A DNA stretch of 27,609 nt, from assembly GCA_017860675.1 (NCBI GenBank), contig JAGDMV010000019.1, positions 1-27,609 on the forward strand, read 5' to 3'. Below are positions 7,481 to 13,716 of the stretch, in pieces. The stretch's first letter is position 1. Each line of letters begins with the position of its first letter. Below the pieces are notes generated by a model, which was not told the DNA's origin, ran no database searches, and saw nothing but the letters and a program-made list of their open reading frames with translations. The position numbers and the translations under genes are program-made. This stretch comes from Chloroflexota bacterium. GTDB lineage: Bacteria; Chloroflexota; Limnocylindria; Limnocylindrales; CSP1-4.

Positions 7481-8827
7481 ATGCCCCGCGGCGGCACGAT
7501 CGACCTGGCGCCGCCAGTCGAGAAGGCCTTCCTGGTCGCGGTCGACACGGGCGACGACCCCGGCTGGAGCGCCGAGGACTCGCTCCTCGAGCTTGCCAGC
7601 CTAGCCGACACGGCCGGGGCGGAGGTAGTGGGGGCAGAGTGGCAGAACCGGCGCCATGTCGACCCCAACTGGTACGTCGGCAAGGGCAAGGCGGAGGAGC
7701 TGGTGGCTGCCAGGGCCGAGACCGGCTTCGACCTGCTCGTCGCCGACGACGAGCTGTCGCCCGGCCAGCAGAAGGCGCTCGAAGGCCTGCTGAAGGTCAA
7801 GGTCATCGACCGGAGCCGGCTCATCCTCGACATCTTCGCCCTCCACGCCCAGACCCACGAGGGCCGTCTCCAGGTCGAGCTCGCCCAGCTCGAGTACCAG
7901 CTGCCGCGCCTCACCCGCCTGTGGACGCACCTCTCGCGGACGGGCGGCGGGATCGGCACGCGAGGGCCGGGCGAGACGCAGCTGGAGACGGACCGACGGG
8001 TCATCCGCGAGCGGATCAAGCGGATGAAGGAGCGGGTGGAGGAGGTCCGCCGCGCCCGGGAGGTGGGCGCTCGCGGCCGCGATCGCCGGCTCGTGCCGGT
8101 CGTCGCCATCGTCGGCTACACGAATGCCGGCAAGTCCACCCTGCTCAACGCGCTCGTCGGCAGCGAGGTGGCCCGGGCCGAGGACCGGCTCTTCGCCACC
8201 CTCGACCCGACCAGCCGCCAGGTGAAGCTCGGCGACGGCCAGGCGGTCGTGGTCACCGACACCGTCGGCTTCATCCACAAGCTGCCCCACCAGCTGGTGG
8301 ACGCCTTCCGGGCCACGCTCGAGGAGGTGACCCGGGCCGACGTCCTGGTCGAGATCGTCGACGCCGCCGATCGCCATTTCGCGGAGCACCGGGCGACCGT
8401 CCAAACCGTCCTCGACGAGCTCGGCGCCGGGACGAAGCCCCGTCTGGTGGCCTTCAACAAGGCCGACCTGCTCGGGGCCGGGACGAAGGGCGCGGAGCAC
8501 GGTCCGATCGTCGCCGGCAGCGTCCTCATCTCGGCCCTCACCGGCTTCGGCCTCGATGCCCTGCGTACCGAGCTGGCCGCTGTCCTCGCCTCCCTCTGGG
8601 AGGACGTGGACATGGCCGTGCCGTACGCGGCGGGGGAGCTGGTCGCCCGGGCGCGGCAGCGTGGCGCGGTCGAGATCGAGTACCGCGAGCGGGATGTCCG
8701 GATCCGTGGGCGAGCGGCGCCTGGCCTGGCCGCCGAGCTGCGGGCGGCGGCGGCGGTCTGGGCCGAGAGCCTGCGCGAGGCGAGCCAGGGCGACGGGCCA
8801 TCACCGGACCGGGGTGGGGGAGCGTGA
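7481..8827 (+). CDS. hflX: GTPase HflX
   Basis: Ribosome-associated GTPase that in studied bacteria splits or rescues stalled 70S ribosomes, particularly under heat stress. The 448 residues show the HflX N-terminal domain (WYVGKGKAEEL at 65-75, ADDELSPGQQ), the signature QTHEGRLQVELAQLEYQLPR from residue 124, TGGGIGTRGPGETQLE, a helical linker, then the G domain: G1 GYTNAGKST (212-220), G3 DTVGF (260-264) and G4 NKAD. Length is typical. ATG 7481 lies 15 nt after the previous stop without a clear Shine-Dalgarno, so initiation may depend on the upstream gene. The stop overlaps the GTG of the DUF402 gene (GTGA). Confidence 0.94.
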   Translation: MPRGGTIDLAPPVEKAFLVAVDTGDDPGWSAEDSLLELASLADTAGAEVVGAEWQNRRHVDPNWYVGKGKAEELVAARAETGFDLLVADDELSPGQQKALEGLLKVKVIDRSRLILDIFALHAQTHEGRLQVELAQLEYQLPRLTRLWTHLSRTGGGIGTRGPGETQLETDRRVIRERIKRMKERVEEVRRAREVGARGRDRRLVPVVAIVGYTNAGKSTLLNALVGSEVARAEDRLFATLDPTSRQVKLGDGQAVVVTDTVGFIHKLPHQLVDAFRATLEEVTRADVLVEIVDAADRHFAEHRATVQTVLDELGAGTKPRLVAFNKADLLGAGTKGAEHGPIVAGSVLISALTGFGLDALRTELAAVLASLWEDVDMAVPYAAGELVARARQRGAVEIEYRERDVRIRGRAAPGLAAELRAAAAVWAESLREASQGDGPSPDRGGGA

Positions 8828-9408
8828 CCGGCGACGAACGGCTGACGGTCCTCCCGAAGCCGCGACCGGTCCTTGTCCGCAAGCGCAAGTACGACGGCAG
8901 CGTCCGCGTCGAGTGGGAGGGCGAGCTGATCGCGACCGCCGGCGAGCGCTGGCTCGTGGTCCACCACGAGGCGGGCCGCCACCACCGACGCCACGCCATC
9001 AAGGGGGAGGCAGCTGGCCTGCCCGTCCACGCCCTCCACTGGATCGGCCGCGTCGCGCCCCTGACGATCCTGTCCAGCCACGATGCGGCCGGGCACCTCG
9101 TCGAGGCCAAATGCGACGCGGCCTTGCCCGCCGTCGAGTCCGCGGATGCGATCGACTTCGTCGACCTCGATGTCGACCTCGTCGTCGACGCCGCCGGAAC
9201 GGTGACCCTCAAGGACGAGGCGGTGTATGCGGGCAACGCGGCGTCGATGGGGTACGACGCCACCACCGATGCCGCGGTGGCCGCCGGGATCGCCCTCGCC
9301 CGCTCGCTCCTGGCCGACGGCGCGACACCGTTCGACGGGAGTGGCGAGCGCCTCCTGGCGGGCCTCATCGACGTGGCCGCAGAGGGCCGCTCGGCGGAGC
9401 CCACCTAG
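8824..9408 (+). CDS. DUF402 family protein
   Basis: A 194-residue protein starting at GTG 8824, which overlaps the hflX TGA. Longer upstream readings in this frame lie inside hflX and are not credible. The N-terminal part VRKRKYDGSVRVEWEGELI and the central IDFVDLDVDLVVDAAGTV match the DUF402/FomD-like fold, whose characterised members are small nucleotide or nucleotidyl-ester phosphohydrolases using carboxylate-bound metal. The acidic cluster D-LDVDL is the expected metal-binding region. Activity in this protein is not established. It is the last assigned + gene of the left arm and probably shares a transcript with hflX. Confidence 0.7.
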   Translation: MTGDERLTVLPKPRPVLVRKRKYDGSVRVEWEGELIATAGERWLVVHHEAGRHHRRHAIKGEAAGLPVHALHWIGRVAPLTILSSHDAAGHLVEAKCDAALPAVESADAIDFVDLDVDLVVDAAGTVTLKDEAVYAGNAASMGYDATTDAAVAAGIALARSLLADGATPFDGSGERLLAGLIDVAAEGRSAEPT

Positions 9409-9472
9409 GGCCCGACCCACCGGCCGGGCAGCCCTCCGAGCCCGCCTCCTCCGAAATCCGCTCGATTGGGGC

Positions 9473-9502
9473 TGGACCGCAGCGCTTGCCGAGCGCTAGA
9501 AT
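9473..9502 (+). promoter_or_regulatory. Promoter-like element with a repeated AGCGCT in the spacer
   Basis: TGGACC (9473-9478) and TAGAAT (9497-9502) are spaced 18 nt apart, a fair sigma-70-type match. The self-complementary hexamer AGCGCT occurs at 9481-9486 and 9492-9497, so one copy lies in the spacer and the other touches the -10 box, a usual place for a repressor site. It would drive a transcript towards the hairpin at 9792-9823. Confidence 0.4.
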
Positions 9503-9548
9503 CCGGGCAGCGGACGCCCGCCCCGCAAGCCACACGAGGTGCGCGCAG

Positions 9549-9713
9549 GTGACGTTCCCGGCCAGGGTCTCGAGACCACGCCTCGACCGGCGCGACCCCA
9601 GGGCCATCGCGGCCCAGTCGCTGCCGAGCACGGCCGACGAGACGCGCGGTGCTGCGAATCCCGTGACCAGGCCTCGCGCGGGCAACCTCAGCTCCGACAC
9701 TCGTGCCGGCTGA
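9549..9713 (+). CDS. Possible 54-residue basic small protein (unrecognised)
   Basis: GTG at 9549 is preceded by GAGGT at 9537-9541 with about 7 nt spacing and opens 54 codons to a TGA. The product would begin MTFPARVSRPRLDRRD; it is Arg/Pro/Ser-rich and looks disordered. Codon third positions are mostly G or C, as in the neighbouring genes, but GC-rich non-coding DNA can look the same. It sits between a promoter-like element and a strong terminator, so a transcript is likely. Whether that transcript is coding or a non-coding RNA is open. I recognise no family. Confidence 0.2.
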   Translation: MTFPARVSRPRLDRRDPRAIAAQSLPSTADETRGAANPVTRPRAGNLSSDTRAG

Positions 9714-9767
9714 ACGGGGCGGTTGAGGCCGCCGGTCCCGCCGGTGGACTCCCGCCCGAATCACCAG

Positions 9768-9783
9768 CGTTCCACGAGGAACG
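9768..9783 (+). other. Small perfect hairpin before the terminator
   Basis: CGTTCC, loop ACGA, GGAACG: a perfect 6-bp stem ending 8 nt before the terminator hairpin. Two consecutive stems at the end of a transcript with no clear long ORF would fit a structured small RNA. Confidence 0.35.
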
Positions 9784-9791
9784 ACACAGAC

Positions 9792-9823
9792 GAACCGGCG
9801 CCCGTCCGAATGGGCGCCGGTTC
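9792..9823 (+). terminator. Strong intrinsic-type terminator hairpin
   Basis: GAACCGGCGCCC (9792-9803), loop of 8 nt (9804-9811) and GGGCGCCGGTTC (9812-9823) form a perfect 12-bp stem. It is followed by TGTTCTC, a short T-rich tract for so GC-rich a region. It could end the DUF402 operon or a separate transcript starting near 9509, and it protects the dif-like site 28 nt downstream from read-through transcription. Confidence 0.7.
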
Positions 9824-9851
9824 TGTTCTCGCCCCCCCGCTGGCCTTTCGT

Positions 9852-9879
9852 ACTTCCGATAATGTAAGTTATGTCTGTT
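9852..9879 (+). other. dif: Probable dif site (XerC/XerD chromosome dimer resolution)
   Basis: The 28 bp read as an 11-nt XerC arm ACTTCCGATAA (9852-9862), a 6-nt centre TGTAAG (9863-9868) and an 11-nt XerD arm TTATGTCTGTT (9869-9879), with the inner inverted repeat ATAA/TTAT. Compared with sites recalled from memory, it matches the B. subtilis dif at 19 of 28 positions (including the first six and TTATGT) and the E. coli dif at 17 of 28. It is an AT-rich island in very GC-rich DNA, in the longest intergenic stretch. Gene strand switches from + to - around it, as expected at a replication terminus. TCGTAC flanks it on both sides (9848-9853, 9883-9888). The ftsK gene lies about 8 kb to the right. 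Confidence 0.8.
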
Positions 9880-10085
9880 TGATCGTACCTGGCACTGACA
9901 GGAGCCACGCGTCGTTGCCCACCAAGGGCCGTGACGGCCAGGTAGCCTGCTTCGCCGCGCTGCTCGACCGGTTCAGGCGGCCGCGGTCGGTTTTCAGGAA
10001 CCCGACGCCGGTGCGCTCGACATCCCCGGCGGTGCGCTGCAGGGCGAGTGCCGGGCCGCGTCCTGCGGCTGCGGCGGGCCTGCGT
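9880..10085. other. Intergenic stretch between the dif-like site and the VOC gene
   Basis: Roughly 200 nt with no ORF I can support on either strand and no tRNA signature. It contains only a small stem (GGCCG TGA CGGCC near 9928) of unclear meaning. I see nothing else in it. Confidence 0.5.
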
Positions 10086-10091
10086 TACGGT
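10063..10091 (+). promoter_or_regulatory. Weak promoter-like element before the VOC gene
   Basis: TACGGT (10086-10091) with CTGCGG (10063-10068) at 17-nt spacing lies just upstream of the VOC gene. Boxes are weak. The gene's ribosome-binding site AAAGGGGGG at 10101-10109 is clear. Confidence 0.3.
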
Positions 10092-10116
10092 TCGGCGATG
10101 AAAGGGGGGCATCACC

Positions 10117-10605
10117 ATGTCGAAGATCACACCGTCGCTGTGGTTCGATGGCAACGCCGAGGAGGCTGCCCGCTTCTACACGGGGCTGTTCCCGGACAGC
10201 CGGATCGAGGCCGTCTCGCGCGCCCCGGCCGACAACCCGAGCACCGCCGCGGGCGAGGTGCTGCTCGTCACCTTCACCCTGGCCGGCCAGCGGTTCACCG
10301 GCATCAACGGCGGGCCCCAGTTCCGTTTCACCGAGGCCGTGTCGTTCGAGATCGACTGCGCGGACCAGGCCGAGGTCGATCGCTACTGGGACGCGCTCGT
10401 CGAGGGCGGCGGTGAGCATGGCCAGTGCGGCTGGCTGAAGGACCGCTTCGGGCTGTCCTGGCAGGTCGTGCCGCGGCAGCTGGGCGACTACGTCGGCGGG
10501 CCTGACCCCGCCGGCGCCGCCAGGGCGATGGGGGCGATGCTTCGGATGCAGAAGCTCGACGTCGAGGCGCTCCGTGCGGCATACGAGGGCAGGGACGGTC
10601 GCTAG
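10117..10605 (+). CDS. VOC-superfamily (PhnB/3-demethylubiquinone methyltransferase-like) protein
   Basis: A 162-residue single VOC-fold protein of the PhnB-like group: ITPSLWFDGNAEEAARFYTGLFPDSRIEA at the start, FTGINGGPQFRFTEAVSFEIDC in the middle, and CGWLKDRFGLSWQVVP at the end of the fold. The family name includes 3-demethylubiquinone methyltransferase, but these small proteins lack a SAM domain. Most are uncharacterised, so no reaction is assigned. ATG 10117 has AAAGGGGGG 7 nt upstream. It is the only + gene to the right of the dif-like site. It converges with the next gene, and the two stop codons share the palindrome CTAG at 10602-10605, leaving no room for a terminator between them. 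Confidence 0.8.
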   Translation: MSKITPSLWFDGNAEEAARFYTGLFPDSRIEAVSRAPADNPSTAAGEVLLVTFTLAGQRFTGINGGPQFRFTEAVSFEIDCADQAEVDRYWDALVEGGGEHGQCGWLKDRFGLSWQVVPRQLGDYVGGPDPAGAARAMGAMLRMQKLDVEALRAAYEGRDGR

Positions 10606-11138
10606 GACGCGACCTCGGCCACGGCCGGCTCGGCCCCCACCTCGCTCCCGGCCTCGGCCACGGCTGGCGCCAGCGTGCCGGGCGCCTCGCTGACCCGCCG
10701 CAGCTGGAGGTACATGAAGCCGAGGAAGTCGCCTGCCCAACGGCTCAATCCAGGGATGTCGAAGATCGCCCCGGCCGGCAGCAGGACCGGGCGGTCGAGC
10801 TCGTAGATGGTGTCGTGGAGCTGCAGCCGGCAGCGCCCTGCGGCCAGCACGTTGCGCGCCCACTCCGACTGCAGTCCCAACGGGACGACGATGCGTACGC
10901 CGTCGGCGGTGAGCACCGGGTGAACGGGCGTGAGCCGGACGGTGCCGGACTTCCGGCCGACGTGCTCGAGCGTGCCCACCTCCGACCGCCCGGCACCGGC
11001 CACGCCCCGCCGCACCAGCATCGGGTTGACGACCTCGTTCATCGTCCGGGAACCGATCCGCGGGTGGCGCCGCCAGTAGGCAACGCTCCCGACGACGGCC
11101 ATGGCCAGCACACTCATCACGAACAGCGCTCTGCGCAA
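10602..11138 (-). CDS. Nitroreductase/F420-dependent quinone reductase-like (DUF385/Ddn family) protein
   Basis: 178 residues with an N-terminal hydrophobic anchor (about residues 4-22). A split-barrel domain resembling deazaflavin-dependent Ddn-type reductases follows: LEHVGRKSGTVRLTPVHP, then VVPLGLQSEWARNVLAAGRC, matching the GRKSG...W..NL pattern. In characterised actinobacterial members the domain binds F420 and reduces quinones or nitro compounds; cofactor use here is inferred. The C-terminal 30 residues are Ala/Glu/Val-rich and probably disordered. The start is an unusual TTG at 11138, supported by a strong AGGAGG 7 nt upstream; an in-frame ATG at codon 8 has no comparable site. Confidence 0.7.
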   Translation of the reverse strand: MRRALFVMSVLAMAVVGSVAYWRRHPRIGSRTMNEVVNPMLVRRGVAGAGRSEVGTLEHVGRKSGTVRLTPVHPVLTADGVRIVVPLGLQSEWARNVLAAGRCRLQLHDTIYELDRPVLLPAGAIFDIPGLSRWAGDFLGFMYLQLRRVSEAPGTLAPAVAEAGSEVGAEPAVAEVAS

Positions 11139-11223
11139 CGCGGCACCTCCTGTGGACCGATCTTCGGCAATCGGCTCGCCCGTCGACAGGGCCGAACGGC
11201 CGGAGATGAGCCGTCCGCGCGGA

Positions 11224-12054
11224 TCAGGGCGCGGCGCGCAGGGTCAGGCCGATCCCGCCGGCGTCGAGCGTCAGGACGTCCGCCTCGATCGAGTAGCCGA
11301 CCCGTGGGCCGAGCGCGGCGACGACTGCCTGCTCGAGCGCCATGGCCGGCTCCGGGCAGGCCATGGCGGTGAGGGCGATCTGGCCGAACGCGATCGTGCG
11401 ATCGGCGATCGTGGCGGCGCCGCTGCCGCTGTTGCAGCCGGCCTCGACGGCCACCTGGCCATCGCTGAACGTCAGCGCAGCTTCCAGGCCGGCCGGCACG
11501 CTGGAGACCGTCCCACCGCTGACGAGACCGTCGACAACCCACCTGGTGCCGATGAGCGGCCGGTCGGGGTCCGCGACCTCGCGATCCACGAGGGTCAGCG
11601 TGACGCCGTCCTTGGCCAGGGTGAGGGTGTCCCCGTCGAGGGTGACGGCTGCGCCGTCGAGGAGGCTCGCCAGCCACTGGTCCTGGGCCATGAGCGCCGG
11701 GTCGCACGCCATCTCCGTGGTCGCCAGCTGGGGGGCGCGCAGGACGCCGCCATCGACGGCGTAAGCACCGCCCATCGAGTTGCAGCCGGCGCTCGCCCCG
11801 ATCGTCCCATCCCGGAAGCTCAGGCGGACGCGGCTGCCGGCGACCAGGCCGCGGCCATCTGTCTTCGTGGAGAGGAACGTTCGCCCATCCAGGCCCTGCC
11901 GCGGGGGATCCGTCGGCCCGGGAACGGCGCTGGGGTCGGCGGCGACCGGCGGGGACGCGCCCGGCGCACCGGGCGTCGGGCTCGACCCGGCCCCGCAGGC
12001 CGAGACGACGATGACGGATGCCAGCACGAGGGGGATGGCTGATCGGCTTCGCAT
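11224..12054 (-). CDS. Lipoprotein with two META (HslJ-like) domains
   Basis: A secreted lipoprotein: MRSRSAIPLVLASVIVVSACG is a short signal peptide with lipobox VSAC, followed by a Ser/Pro/Ala/Gly-rich linker. Two META/HslJ-type domains follow, each with the GCNS signature: ASAGCNSMGGAY with TTEMACDP, and VEAGCNSGSGA with LTAMACPEP. The Cys in GCN and the Cys in MAC could form a disulfide in each domain, as in other META proteins. In E. coli HslJ contributes to novobiocin resistance and heat response; the role here is unknown. I chose ATG 12054 because it puts the signal peptide at the N-terminus; an in-frame ATG at 12108 would add 18 residues. Neighbours on both sides are on the same strand but separated by about 85-100 nt. 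Confidence 0.8.
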   Translation of the reverse strand: MRSRSAIPLVLASVIVVSACGAGSSPTPGAPGASPPVAADPSAVPGPTDPPRQGLDGRTFLSTKTDGRGLVAGSRVRLSFRDGTIGASAGCNSMGGAYAVDGGVLRAPQLATTEMACDPALMAQDQWLASLLDGAAVTLDGDTLTLAKDGVTLTLVDREVADPDRPLIGTRWVVDGLVSGGTVSSVPAGLEAALTFSDGQVAVEAGCNSGSGAATIADRTIAFGQIALTAMACPEPAMALEQAVVAALGPRVGYSIEADVLTLDAGGIGLTLRAAP

Positions 12055-12153
12055 GGTCACCGGACGGGATCCGGGCGCCGCCGGTTCCGCCATGGCTCGA
12101 CAGGGCACGCGGGGCGGCAGGCGCCCGCCGAGGCTTGTGCGGCCCGGGCTCCC

Positions 12154-13716
12154 CTACCCGGCCGCTCGGTCACGGAGTAGGCCGACGAGACGATCGGCGA
12201 TCACGTAACTGCGGCCGCCTCCCATGACCAGTACCACGTCGCCGGGCGCCACTGCGCCCGCCAGGAACTCGGCTGTTGCCTCGACCGATCCCGTCGCCGC
12301 CGCGGCCGGGTCTCCCCCTGCTCGCCGCACGGCCTGCGCCAGCGCCCCGGCCGAGGCGATGCTCGTGTCCGGGTCGCGCCCGGCCCAGATGTCGGCGATG
12401 GCCACCCGGTCGGCCCGGGCCAGCGCGGCGGCGAACGGCTCGAGCAGGGCCGCCGTGCGGTGATAGGTCAGCGGCTCGTACACCGCCCAGGTTCGCCGCC
12501 CCGGGTAGGCGTCGCGCACTGCCAGCAGCGTGGCCGTGATCGCCGTCGGGTGGTGGCCGTAGTCGTCCAGGACGACGACCCCTCCTGTCTCCCCCTTCAG
12601 CTCGAGCCGCCGCCCCACGCCCCCGAAGCTGCCGACCGCCTCGATCACCGCCCCGAGAGCGGCCCCGGCTGCCAGCGCGCCGCATACGGCGACCATCGCG
12701 TTCTCCGCGTTGTGGCGGCCCGCCAGGCCGACCCCGACCTCGACGATCCCCTGCCCCACCCCCTCGACCGCCAGCCGGGTGCCGCTGCCCAGGCGGCCCA
12801 GGATCCGCGCCTGCACGGTCTCGGCCGCCACGCCGGGGTATTCGAACGGATGTTCGAATCCGTCCTCTGCCGCGCCTGCCACCCGGACCGCGACCAGCCG
12901 TCCGGGCCAGTCGCGCAACCGCGAGAGGAGGCGCGCTGCCCCGGGATCGCCCGCGTTTGCGACCAGGACGGGCATCTCCCCTGCCCCGTCGAAGCCGCGG
13001 ATCCAGGCGTCGAAGGTGGCCAGCACGTCGTCAAGGCTGGCGAACACGTCGGGATGATCCCAGTCGACGTTGGTGAGCAGGCCGATCGCCGGACGGTAGG
13101 GATCGAAGTTGCCGGCGTACTCGTCCGCCTCGACGACGAAGTCACCGCCGCAGCCGTCGCGGACGGGTGACGGGTGCGTCCCGCCGGCCAGCCCGGCCGG
13201 CATGAGTGCCCCGACGAACGCGCTGGGGTCTCGGCCGGCCGCCGTCAGCAGGTGCACGAGCCAGCCGGTGGTGGTCGACTTTCCGTGCGTGCCGGCTACG
13301 CCGATGAGCCGGGCGCCCCGGGTCGCCGCGACGTCGGCGATCAGCTGCTGGACGCTGGTGGCGGGGATCCCGAGCCGACGGGCGGCAGCCAGCTCGGGAT
13401 GGTCGGGGTGGACGGATGTCAGGGCCTTGGTGACGGCAAGCCGGTCGACGAGGGCCCTGTCGCCAGCGACCACGTGCGCCGCGTCGTGCTCCCAGGCAAG
13501 CGGAACGCCGTCGGCGACCAGGGGCGCGCTGTACTGGCCTGGACCGCCCGGGTCGCAGCCCGATGCGTCGGCACCCGAGCGAGCGGCGAGCAACAGGGCA
13601 GCGGCTCCGGCGGCCCCCGACGCCCCGAGGACGTGGATGCGCTGGCCGGCCGGGATCGGCCGGCCAGCCCGCGCGGGCTCCAGGCCGGCACCGATCTCCG
13701 CGGCGGTCCGGGTCAC
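12154..13716 (-). CDS. murC: UDP-N-acetylmuramate--L-alanine ligase (MurC)
   Basis: Cytoplasmic ATP-dependent ligase that adds L-Ala to UDP-MurNAc, the first peptide step of peptidoglycan synthesis. The 520 residues show a Rossmann start (VLGASGAAG), the ATP loop GVAGTHGKSTTT (139-150), VVEADEY (194-200) followed by NVDWDHPDVF, HNAENAMVA (335-343) and DDYGHHPTAI (384-393), then YEPLTYHRT. The EADEY...F and DHPD pattern is nearer to Bacillus/Staphylococcus MurC than to proteobacterial MurC. The N-terminal glycine loop is less canonical than IGIGG. Mpl is a related alternative, but a Gram-negative recycling ligase is less likely here. GTG 13716 overlaps the stop of the ThDP enzyme (GTGA). No other mur genes are nearby, so it lies apart from a classic dcw cluster. 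Confidence 0.85.
   Translation of the reverse strand: MTRTAAEIGAGLEPARAGRPIPAGQRIHVLGASGAAGAAALLLAARSGADASGCDPGGPGQYSAPLVADGVPLAWEHDAAHVVAGDRALVDRLAVTKALTSVHPDHPELAAARRLGIPATSVQQLIADVAATRGARLIGVAGTHGKSTTTGWLVHLLTAAGRDPSAFVGALMPAGLAGGTHPSPVRDGCGGDFVVEADEYAGNFDPYRPAIGLLTNVDWDHPDVFASLDDVLATFDAWIRGFDGAGEMPVLVANAGDPGAARLLSRLRDWPGRLVAVRVAGAAEDGFEHPFEYPGVAAETVQARILGRLGSGTRLAVEGVGQGIVEVGVGLAGRHNAENAMVAVCGALAAGAALGAVIEAVGSFGGVGRRLELKGETGGVVVLDDYGHHPTAITATLLAVRDAYPGRRTWAVYEPLTYHRTAALLEPFAAALARADRVAIADIWAGRDPDTSIASAGALAQAVRRAGGDPAAAATGSVEATAEFLAGAVAPGDVVLVMGGGRSYVIADRLVGLLRDRAAG

Noticed and set aside
9409..10116. tRNA, tmRNA, RNase P RNA or SRP RNA in the central gap
   Set aside because: I looked for the T-loop, the tmRNA tag and 3' acceptor, the conserved P4 strands and the SRP tetraloop region and found none.
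9405..10415. Open frames crossing the dif-like site on both strands (about 230-250 codons)
   Set aside because: They run through the terminator hairpin and the AT-rich site, have no motif or ribosome-binding site and disagree with each other.
12154..13716. Reading the Mur ligase as Mpl
   Set aside because: The EADEY...DHPD and HNAENA patterns resemble Bacillus-type MurC more closely. A decisive test would be a phylogeny against both families and a search for another murC in the genome.
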